Source: Deltaproteobacteria bacterium
GTDB lineage: Bacteria > Desulfobacterota > UBA8473
NCBI GenBank assembly: GCA_030643245.1
Contig: DAOWME010000045.1
Location: 1-15,663, forward strand
Direction of reading: 5' to 3'
DNA: 15,663 nucleotides
Shown: positions 7,794 to 13,632 of the stretch, piece by piece
How positions within the stretch are numbered: the stretch's first letter is position 1
How the letters are laid out: each line of letters begins with the position of its first letter
The notes under the pieces: generated by a model
Databases searched by the model: none
What the model was told of the DNA's origin: nothing
What the model saw: only the letters and a program-made list of their open reading frames with translations
Translations under genes and position numbers: made by a program

Positions 7794-7813
7794 AGAGACG
7801 AGGACGAAATCAC
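7794..7813. repeat. Degenerate solo end of the fold-back repeat
   Basis: The 20 nt starting AGAGACGAGGACGAAATCAC match the repeat terminus at 17 of 20 positions (mismatches at positions 3, 11 and 18). No matching opposite end or core is visible nearby. It lies 5 nt beyond the ahbC stop, a position much like copy A at the ahbD stop. Confidence 0.45.
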
Positions 7814-7818
7814 ATAAA

Positions 7819-9024
7819 TTATGCTGCCGTTTCCGTATTCCGGCCAATACCGATTTCCCTGTCGGTCAGGTAACAGGCCGGGTCAGGGGACCAGAGGTCT
7901 CCGGTAACCGCCTCTGCTCTGACACGGAAATTACCTCCACATATATCAAGCCATTTACACCGGGCGCATCTCCCCTTAAGATGGGGCTTTTTATCCTTCA
8001 GTTTTGCCATCAGCTCATTAGATCTGTCCATCCAGATCTCGCTAAACGGTCTTTCTTTAACATTACCGAACGAGTGATGCCTCCAGAACTGATCGGCATG
8101 GACGGAACCGTCCCAGCTGACACAGCCTATGCCATTACCGGAGCTGTTACCTTCATTCATCCGGAGAAGTTCCAGTATCCCTTTCGCCCGTTTCGGGGAT
8201 TCCCCAAGTACCCTTAGATATAGGTACACTCCATCTGCGTGATTGTCCACGGTTAGAACCTCTTTCGAGATTCCCCGGTCAAAAAGCTCCTTTGTCTGAT
8301 CTAGTATCAGATCAACCACCCTCCGGGTCTCTGCGTGGGAGAGGTCTTCTCTTGCCAACTTACTACCTCGCCCAGCATAAACGAGATGATAAAAGCAGAC
8401 CCTTGGGATCTCCTCACGTTCCAGAAGCCTGAATATCCCTGTGATATCGTGGGCATTTCGCCTGTTGATGGTAAACCTGAGGCCCACCTTGATGCCCGCG
8501 TCTCTGCAGTTTCGGATGCCGGTGAGGGCGGCGTCAAAGGCTCCATCTACACCACGAAACTTATCGTTCGTCTCTCTCAGGCCATCCAGGCTAACCCCCA
8601 CGTATGAGAGCCCAATGGACTTCAACCTTGCTGCAACCTCTTCTGTTATAAGCGTTCCGTTGGTTGAAATTACAGCCCTCATCCCCTTTCCCGTGGCATA
8701 CCCTGCCAGGTGGAATATGTCCTTCCTCATAAGGGGCTCACCACCGGACAAAAGAAGGACGGGGCTACCAAAGTCAACCAGGTCATCTATGAGGGCCATT
8801 CCTTCATCTGTGGACAATTCACCCTCATATTTCCTGTCAGTTGAACGAGAGTAACAGTGAATGCATCTCAGGTTACATCTCCGCCCCACATTCCAGACGA
8901 CTACGGGCTTCTTATCCTTTGAGAATTGGAGGAGGTGTGAAGGCAGTCTTCCGGATTCCCTGCCGTATCTCAAGGGATCCGACGGTTCTATGGTTCCACA
9001 GTATAGCTTCGATATTCCAATCAA
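7819..9024 (-). CDS. ahbC: Radical SAM 12,18-didecarboxysiroheme deacetylase AhbC
   Basis: Removes the acetate side chains of 12,18-didecarboxysiroheme to give iron-coproporphyrin III, the step before AhbD. The N-terminal signature GISKLYCGTIEPSDPLRYGR is characteristic of AhbC. Radical-SAM cysteines are C50, C54 and C57 (CNLRCIHC), GGEP is at 94-97, and C-terminal auxiliary-cluster cysteines are C353, C356, C362 and C384. Length is 401 residues. The TTG at 9024 is preferred because AGGTGG lies five nucleotides upstream and the product then starts LIGISKLYCG; a GTG at 9033 would add three residues but lacks a ribosome binding site. Upstream is a full fold-back repeat separating it from cobA-hemD; downstream is hemB. 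NirJ of heme d1 synthesis is related but the N-terminus fits AhbC better. Confidence 0.92.
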   Translation of the reverse strand: MIGISKLYCGTIEPSDPLRYGRESGRLPSHLLQFSKDKKPVVVWNVGRRCNLRCIHCYSRSTDRKYEGELSTDEGMALIDDLVDFGSPVLLLSGGEPLMRKDIFHLAGYATGKGMRAVISTNGTLITEEVAARLKSIGLSYVGVSLDGLRETNDKFRGVDGAFDAALTGIRNCRDAGIKVGLRFTINRRNAHDITGIFRLLEREEIPRVCFYHLVYAGRGSKLAREDLSHAETRRVVDLILDQTKELFDRGISKEVLTVDNHADGVYLYLRVLGESPKRAKGILELLRMNEGNSSGNGIGCVSWDGSVHADQFWRHHSFGNVKERPFSEIWMDRSNELMAKLKDKKPHLKGRCARCKWLDICGGNFRVRAEAVTGDLWSPDPACYLTDREIGIGRNTETAA

Positions 9025-9029
9025 CTTTT

Positions 9030-9035
9030 CCACCT
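9030..9035 (-). promoter_or_regulatory. Ribosome binding site for the ahbC TTG start
   Basis: AGGTGG on the minus strand, five nucleotides before the TTG at 9022-9024. It overlaps the alternative GTG start at 9031-9033, which therefore probably serves as part of the ribosome binding site. Confidence 0.5.
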
Positions 9036-9058
9036 GTGTAGTTGAGCAGTATTGCGTT

Positions 9059-9241
9059 AGGGACGAGGCCGGAATAACTTCCTCAAGTTGGCGCTCAGAT
9101 TTAGGTTAGATTTGTTCGATATGAAAGCGCAAAACCGCAAGAATAGTCTGACCTATTTCGAGGATTTTGTGCTTGAAGATCGGTCAAATATGGCCTGAAG
9201 ATGAGATGCACAAATGGGGAAGTTATTTCGGCCTCGTCCCT
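9059..9241. mobile_element. Fold-back repeat copy B, complete, 183 bp
   Basis: Complete copy with ends AGGGACGAGGCCGGAATAAC (left) and the inverted form at 9222-9241, differing at one position in the outer 24 nt. The whole element is an imperfect palindrome: the arms pair to a 6-nt tip, AATAG at 9142-9146 facing CTATT at 9153-9157. My hand alignment gives roughly 70% identity between arms with one gap. It fills the gap between cobA-hemD and ahbC. Flanking dinucleotides are TT on the left and TA on the right. No transposase is encoded, as expected for a MITE-like element. Confidence 0.85.
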
Positions 9242-9336
9242 TAAGCGGTAAACTTGACCAACTGCACAGGTTGCAACTTTTCGTTCTCTGTGCATATGTC
9301 TTGTTGGGCCGATTTTATGCTCCTTCAGGACGAAAG

Positions 9337-10857
9337 TCAGTGCGAAAAATGGGCTGCTATCGCCTCAGTCAAAGCAGGTATCGTATACTCTCCTGGCATA
9401 ATGTCCGTCTCTATGCCGAGTTCTTTTGCAGTTTGCGCTGTAATGGGGCCTATACTCCCTATAGTCACCCCCCTAATCAGTGAGGGAAACTCCGCCTTAT
9501 CAAAAATCTCTGTAAAATTTCTCACTGTTGAAGAACTGGTAAAGGTTATGACATCGATCTTCCGTTCCTTAAGGAGTCTACTGACACGCTCTTTCTCCTT
9601 CAAGGGTCTCACAGTCTTATAGGCGGACACTACATCAACATCCCCCCCTGATTTACTGATCTCCTGTGGCAGGATCTCTCTCGCCTCCTCAGCCCTTGGC
9701 AAAAGTATTTTTTTACCCTCGATGCCTCTTCTTACCAGACCCTCAACAATAGCCTCAGCCCTGTATTCATCCGGGACAAAATCAATCTCGACCCCCAGTC
9801 TTTCCATTTCTTTTGCGGTCCTCGGTCCTATCGTACAAATCTTGATACCTTTTAGGTCCCGGATATCCCTGCCCCCGGATCTTAGCCTTTTAAGGAAGAA
9901 CCTTACACCGTTTACACTGGTGAGGATCAACCAGTCGTATCTTTCCAGACCATCAACTGCCTTATCCAGGGCGTTAAAGCTGTCAGGGGGGGTAATCTCG
10001 ATGGTGGGGAATTCCAACGGCTCAGCACCGTATTCTCTAAGGAGCTTGCTAAACTCACTCGCCTGATTCCGGGCCCTGGTTACTATGACCCTTCTGCCGA
10101 ACAGTGGTTTACTTTCAAACCAGTTCAGTTTATCCCTCAATCTGACAACCTCTCCAACTACCGTGACTACAGGGGGGGTGAAACTCCTTTCATTGGCTAA
10201 TTCCACGATAGTATCGAGAGTACCTACAAGGGTATTCTGCTTTCCCAGTGTGCCCCATCTTATAAGGGCCACCGGCGTTCCAGGATCCCTGCCGTTTTCT
10301 ATCAAACTACTGACAATTTGGGCCAAGTTCCTCACCCCCATGAGAAAAACCAGAGACCCCACCCCTGTTGAAATCTTGCTCCAGTCAATGCCGGACTTAC
10401 CTTTAGCCGGATCCTCATGGCCGGTGATAAAAGCAACGCTGGAAGTAAAATCTCGGTGGGTGAGGGGGATACCCGCGTATGCCGGTACTGAGACGGCAGA
10501 GGATACTCCGGGCACCACTTCAAAACTGACCCCTTTTGAGGCTATCTCTTCTGCCTCCTCTCCTCCTCTCCCGAATATAAAGGGGTCGCCCCCTTTGAGA
10601 CGGGCAACAATCTTACCCCCCTTTGCCTTTTGTATAACAAGACTATTTATCCGGGGTTGGGTACAGGTATGGTCCCCGCCCTTCTTCCCCACATAAATCA
10701 GTTCTGCGTCTCCTTTAGCGTACCCGAGAAGCTCGGGGTTCGCAAGGTAGTCGTAGATGACCACATCCGCCTTCTTAATACATTCTATACCTTTTAAGGT
10801 GATGAGACCGGGGTCACCCGGCCCGGCACCTATGAGATAGACCTTTCCTTCTTTCAA
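9337..10857 (-). CDS. cobA-hemD: Fused uroporphyrinogen-III C-methyltransferase / uroporphyrinogen-III synthase
   Basis: Two enzymes in one 506-residue chain. Residues 1 to about 245 are the SAM-dependent methyltransferase that makes precorrin-2 from uroporphyrinogen III, with GAGPGDP at 10-16, RLKGGDPFIFGRGGEE at 86-101 and VPGVSSA at 115-121. Residues about 254-506 are uroporphyrinogen-III synthase, which cyclises hydroxymethylbilane; it begins GRRVIVTRARNQASEFSKLL and includes LTSVNGVRFF and ITFTSSSTVRNF. The fusion channels material straight toward siroheme, the precursor used by AhbC and AhbD. The start is TTG at 10857, with GGGAG seven nucleotides upstream; no ATG could preserve the GAGPGDP motif. 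Such fusions are known in clostridia and deltaproteobacteria. Precorrin-2 dehydrogenase and ferrochelatase are not in the window. Confidence 0.95.
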   Translation of the reverse strand: MKEGKVYLIGAGPGDPGLITLKGIECIKKADVVIYDYLANPELLGYAKGDAELIYVGKKGGDHTCTQPRINSLVIQKAKGGKIVARLKGGDPFIFGRGGEEAEEIASKGVSFEVVPGVSSAVSVPAYAGIPLTHRDFTSSVAFITGHEDPAKGKSGIDWSKISTGVGSLVFLMGVRNLAQIVSSLIENGRDPGTPVALIRWGTLGKQNTLVGTLDTIVELANERSFTPPVVTVVGEVVRLRDKLNWFESKPLFGRRVIVTRARNQASEFSKLLREYGAEPLEFPTIEITPPDSFNALDKAVDGLERYDWLILTSVNGVRFFLKRLRSGGRDIRDLKGIKICTIGPRTAKEMERLGVEIDFVPDEYRAEAIVEGLVRRGIEGKKILLPRAEEAREILPQEISKSGGDVDVVSAYKTVRPLKEKERVSRLLKERKIDVITFTSSSTVRNFTEIFDKAEFPSLIRGVTIGSIGPITAQTAKELGIETDIMPGEYTIPALTEAIAAHFSH

Positions 10858-10935
10858 ACCAAGTCTCCCGGCTTAGGGTCTGTCATGGCAGCCCCTTGGG
10901 ACCAAAAATTGAAATAACCCTCATCAGCCTCTTTG

Positions 10936-11367
10936 TCATTCTATTGTCGCGGCAGTGCATTCAAAGTTCATACCATCAAGAACGTTTCCGGACGCATCGC
11001 GCACCTCAACCCGCCAATTACCGACGGACCCGGGATGCATGGTCTTATTGGACCAGGTTCGCCAGGAAGGACCGCCAACAGCCAGATCAATCGTGAACTT
11101 CTCCTCCTCTCCATGGATCCACACGTGAGTGACGTGATCTCCTGTCTGGCCTCCAAGGACCCAGGTAAAAAAGTATACCTTTGATCCCTCCGGAAAGATA
11201 TCCCCTGCACCAACCAGTGTCCGGTTTTCGACGCCCGCACCGAGACCCGCTACCTTGATGGCTGGATAAGATCCAGTTTCTCCTTCTGCTGCTATGCCTG
11301 CGGCAAGACCAATCAACAGAGTTAAAGAAACAGCCAATAATAGAGAGACTTTCATGTGCTTTTTCAT
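10936..11367 (-). CDS. Secreted DUF2914-like protein
   Basis: A 143-residue exported protein. Residues 1-27 form a signal peptide: KKHMK, a long hydrophobic core, then GIAA before EGETG. The mature part has the pattern I associate with DUF2914: VYFFTWV, HVTHVWIHGEEEKFTIDLAVGG, SWRTWSNKTM, then GNWRVEVRDASGNVLDGMNFEC. This looks like a small beta-sandwich; the biochemical role is unknown. The ATG at 11367 has GGAGG nine nucleotides upstream, and a well-spaced promoter lies at 11393-11421. The gene ends 78 nt before cobA-hemD, so the heme genes might be read through from this promoter. No lipobox cysteine is seen. Confidence 0.72.
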   Translation of the reverse strand: MKKHMKVSLLLAVSLTLLIGLAAGIAAEGETGSYPAIKVAGLGAGVENRTLVGAGDIFPEGSKVYFFTWVLGGQTGDHVTHVWIHGEEEKFTIDLAVGGPSWRTWSNKTMHPGSVGNWRVEVRDASGNVLDGMNFECTAATIE

Positions 11368-11392
11368 AGTGTCAATCCTCCTTTTTTGACTA

Positions 11393-11421
11393 ATATTAGG
11401 TTTCTTTCAGCCATTTGTAAA
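11393..11421 (-). promoter_or_regulatory. Sigma-70-type promoter upstream of the DUF2914-like gene
   Basis: On the minus strand TTTACA (11416-11421, five of six to consensus) and TAATAT (11393-11398, four of six) are separated by exactly 17 nt. The -10 is 25 nt from the gene start, giving a short leader that contains the GGAGG site. It may also drive cobA-hemD downstream. Confidence 0.5.
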
Positions 11422-11488
11422 GAAATTTTTTCGACCTGTACTGTCCCTTGCTTTTTTCAGTGACCTGTTGTATCTAAAGGACGATGCT

Positions 11489-11512
11489 GAAAACGGTTTT
11501 CAACTGGTTGAA
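11489..11512. promoter_or_regulatory. Two adjacent palindromes, possible operator
   Basis: GAAAAC-G-GTTTTC at 11489-11501 runs directly into TTCAAC-TG-GTTGAA at 11499-11512. Both are perfect 6-bp inverted repeats, the second with a 2-nt centre. They lie between the promoter of the DUF2914-like gene and the DnaA-box-like sites. They look like protein-binding sites, but no regulator is identifiable. Confidence 0.4.
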
Positions 11513-11526
11513 ATGCTCATCCCCAA

Positions 11527-11758
11527 AACCTGTGGATAACCTGTGGACACCTCTTGATTAAAACTGCTTAACATCTTAAAAAAAGTGGGGTTTTACCTGT
11601 TTGCCTATTTTTTAATCAGCCGAGATTGTTCAATAAATTCAATATGTTTTGGATTCTTCTTTAGTAATGGAGGGGTTATGGTCCATCCCTGGTCAGCTGG
11701 GTGGAAGTTATCTACAGGTGTCAGGGATTTAGGTTTGATTTGGAAGAAGTGTGGACAG
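11527..11758. other. Cluster of DnaA-box-like sites in divergent intergenic region
   Basis: TGTGGATAA at 11531-11539 is a perfect DnaA box on the minus strand. It lies in a 10-bp direct repeat AACCTGTGGA (11527-11536 and 11538-11547) with an 11-bp period, so a second box-like TGTGGACAC at 11542-11550 is one helical turn away. TTATCTACA at 11708-11716 has one mismatch and TGTGGACAG at 11750-11758 two. An AT-rich run follows the first pair (about 11551-11587). These could mark a replication origin or DnaA-controlled promoters; no dnaA, dnaN or other origin-neighbour gene is present, so the origin reading is unproven. Confidence 0.38.
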
Positions 11759-11786
11759 GGATTGAAAGGGAAAGGAGCTGTTTTTT

Positions 11787-12170
11787 ATGGAGATAAGGGT
11801 CTATTATGAAGACACCGATTGCGGTGGTGTGGTGTACTATGCAAACTACCTGAAATACTTTGAGAGGGCAAGGACGGAATTCATCAGGGAGAGGGGCGGG
11901 TCTTTGACTGAATATATGAGAGAGGGCATTACCTTCACTGTGGTGAGGGCGGAGGTGGATTATAAATATCCCGCAATGTATAATGATGTCCTGGACATAA
12001 GAACAAAGGTCTCTGAAACAAAGGGGGCGAGTTTCACCATGGATTACACGGTATTAAGAAAGGAAGACGGGAAACTGGTTGCTTCAGGGATCACAAGAAT
12101 GGGATGTGTGAATAAAGAAGGAAAACCCATAAGAATTCCCCAAAGTATGCTAAGGATATTGAGATGCTAA
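11787..12170 (+). CDS. YbgC-type acyl-CoA thioesterase (hotdog fold)
   Basis: A 127-residue hotdog-fold thioesterase that hydrolyses acyl-CoA thioesters. The N-terminal motif YYEDTDCGGVVYYANYLKYF carries the catalytic aspartate (D11) of the 4-hydroxybenzoyl-CoA thioesterase / YbgC family, followed by ERARTEFIRERG; the rest has the usual VRAEVDYKYPA and DGKLVASG strands. AAGGAG lies nine nucleotides before the ATG. It is not next to tol-pal genes here, so a role in acyl-CoA metabolism alongside the dehydrogenases at 12462-14832 is as likely as one in the cell envelope. A 17-bp tandem duplication has changed the last residues and stop position. The small gene at 12188 follows after 17 nt. Confidence 0.9.
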   Translation: MEIRVYYEDTDCGGVVYYANYLKYFERARTEFIRERGGSLTEYMREGITFTVVRAEVDYKYPAMYNDVLDIRTKVSETKGASFTMDYTVLRKEDGKLVASGITRMGCVNKEGKPIRIPQSMLRILRC

Positions 12171-12180
12171 GGATATTGAG
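12147..12180. repeat. Perfect 17-bp tandem duplication at the thioesterase stop
   Basis: ATGCTAAGGATATTGAG occurs at 12147-12163 and again at 12164-12180. The second unit, read one base out of phase, supplies the TAA that ends the thioesterase. Removing one unit would give a C-terminus LRILSD with TGA at 12185-12187 directly abutting the ATG of the next gene. Confidence 0.95.
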
Positions 12181-12187
12181 CGACTGA

Positions 12188-12394
12188 ATGGGTGTAAAGA
12201 AGGGAATAAAGATCAACTGTTTTGACTGCGAGCATTTTTACATCACATGGGACAGAGCGTTTCCATACGGATGTAAGGGATTCGCTATGAAGTCGTGGCG
12301 ACTGCCTTCTCTCGACGTTATGGCAAATTCAGGTAAACCATGCCTGCTCTTTGAAATGAAGGTCCATAAAGATCGGCAGAAAAGAGAGAGATAA
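12188..12394 (+). CDS. Small conserved-type protein with four cysteines
   Basis: A 68-residue basic protein with C11, C14, C29 and C52 in the context INCFDCEHFYITWD, PYGCKGF and GKPCLLFE. The spacing suggests a small metal (zinc or iron-sulfur) site. I have a memory of similar unnamed proteins in deltaproteobacteria but cannot assign a function. It follows the thioesterase by 17 nt in the same direction and has only a weak ribosome binding site, so it probably depends on coupling. A hairpin at 12418-12454 follows the stop. Confidence 0.72.
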   Translation: MGVKKGIKINCFDCEHFYITWDRAFPYGCKGFAMKSWRLPSLDVMANSGKPCLLFEMKVHKDRQKRER

Positions 12395-12417
12395 GTTCCC
12401 TTCTCCCTCCCCTCGGG

Positions 12418-12454
12418 GGGATACCTGCCCCATTTACCGGCGGGGCAGTATCCC
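12418..12454. terminator. Hairpin between convergent transcription units
   Basis: GGGATACCTGCCCC (12418-12431) pairs with GGGGCAGTATCCC (12442-12454) across a 10-nt loop, with one bulged C. It lies in the 67-nt gap between the plus-strand small gene and the minus-strand acyl-CoA dehydrogenase gene. TTTAAGG follows on the plus strand, which is a poor T-run, so termination efficiency is uncertain. The position fits a bidirectional terminator. Confidence 0.6.
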
Positions 12455-12461
12455 TTTAAGG

Positions 12462-13619
12462 TTATCTCCTCAGAAAGAGGGGATCATAGCCTTCCAGTTC
12501 AACGGCAACCCTCTCTCTATGAAAGCCCGTGCCACCCAGTGCAAACTCGAATGCCTTGGTGCGGCGATAGTATAGTCCGAGATCGAGTTCCTCGGTGAAC
12601 CCTATTGCCCCGTGTACTTTTATACCCTCAATACATGTTCGTTTGTAAACCTCATTCGCCTTTGCTTTGGCCATAGACGTGAGCAGACGAGATGGTAAAC
12701 CTGTGCTTATGTGCCAGGCCGCCTCATAAACAAGACGCCGCAACCCTTCGACATCGATAAATACCCCGGCCAATTTGTGCTGAATTGCCTGGAAGGAGCC
12801 GATAGGCTTATCAAACTGCACCCTCTCTTTAGCATAGCTATTTGCCATTTCCAGCACGAACTGGGCTCCGCCCAACATCTCCGCACTTTTTAGGACCGAT
12901 GCCCTCTGGAGGATAAATTCCACTATATCCCATCCCTTGCCTACCTCTCCCAAAACATTGTCTTTAGGAACCCTTACTTTATCGAATACTACCTCGCACT
13001 GCTTATCATTGGCTGTGGTGGGGATGACTTCCGTCTTTATCCCCGGACTCCCGGCATCCACGATGAGCACAGTAATCCCCTCTTGGGGATTCTCCTGTTG
13101 ACTCGTTCGAGCAACCACCAAGAGATGGTCAGCCACGTTTGCAAAGGGGACGAAGAGCTTCGTGCCCTCAAGGACGTAATCCTCTTCTGAAGAAATGGCG
13201 TGAATTCCTATTCCCGAAGGCTCATAACTGGCTGATGGTTCTGTTAGTGCAAGGGTCCATATCTCCTCCCCGCAGGCTATTTTTGGCAGGATATTTCTCT
13301 TTTTTTCGGAGGTTCCATATTCGAGTATAGGAAGAGAACAGAGAGCTACGGTATGAAAGAAAGGGGCAGGAAGAATATTTCTGCCCATCTCCTCCATCAG
13401 GAGCGTTAGATCGAAAAATTCCATCCCTATTCCTTCGTACTCCTCAGGCAAGATGAGCCCCATCCATCCCATCTCCGCCATCTTCCCCCACGTCTCAGGG
13501 TCATATCCTTTCTCGTCTTCCTTTAACTTTCTTACTTTGTCCTTGGGACACTCCTTCTCCAGGAACTTCCTTGCCGAATCTATAATCATCGTTTGGTCTT
13601 CTGAAAAATCAAAGTCCAT
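12462..13619 (-). CDS. Acyl-CoA dehydrogenase family protein, probable non-catalytic partner subunit
   Basis: A 385-residue flavoprotein-fold protein with the acyl-CoA dehydrogenase N-terminal helical domain, the middle TLALTEPSASY beta-domain and the C-terminal domain with the FAD-contact motif RVQFDKPIGSFQAIQHKLA (266-284). Both usual positions for the catalytic glutamate appear changed: the YEGT-type site near the C-terminus reads LGGT (361-364), and the helix-G site reads LQRAS with Gln238. This resembles the non-catalytic subunit of heteromeric FadE pairs or of the PimC/PimD type. AGAGGGGG lies just upstream of the ATG. It follows the other dehydrogenase by 13 nt. Substrate not inferable; large or ring-containing acyl-CoAs are typical of such pairs. 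Confidence 0.88.
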   Translation of the reverse strand: MDFDFSEDQTMIIDSARKFLEKECPKDKVRKLKEDEKGYDPETWGKMAEMGWMGLILPEEYEGIGMEFFDLTLLMEEMGRNILPAPFFHTVALCSLPILEYGTSEKKRNILPKIACGEEIWTLALTEPSASYEPSGIGIHAISSEEDYVLEGTKLFVPFANVADHLLVVARTSQQENPQEGITVLIVDAGSPGIKTEVIPTTANDKQCEVVFDKVRVPKDNVLGEVGKGWDIVEFILQRASVLKSAEMLGGAQFVLEMANSYAKERVQFDKPIGSFQAIQHKLAGVFIDVEGLRRLVYEAAWHISTGLPSRLLTSMAKAKANEVYKRTCIEGIKVHGAIGFTEELDLGLYYRRTKAFEFALGGTGFHRERVAVELEGYDPLFLRR

Positions 13620-13632
13620 GTTTCTTCCCCCT

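Noticed and set aside
5588..9024. AhbC/AhbD read as peptide-modifying SPASM radical SAM enzymes
   Set aside because: Neighbouring hemB and cobA-hemD and the specific AhbC N-terminus and AhbD internal motifs fit heme synthesis, and no precursor peptide gene is nearby.
9101..9295. Open frame through fold-back repeat copy B
   Set aside because: It is generated by the repeat; similar short frames occur in copy D, and the palindromic structure explains the sequence better than coding.
10085..10696. 203-codon plus-strand open frame opposite cobA-hemD
   Set aside because: Low-complexity Ser/Pro/Leu-rich shadow of the real gene on the other strand.
11585..11809. Open frame of 74 codons before the thioesterase
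   Set aside because: It lies in the DnaA-box region, overlaps the thioesterase start out of frame and has no protein-family character.
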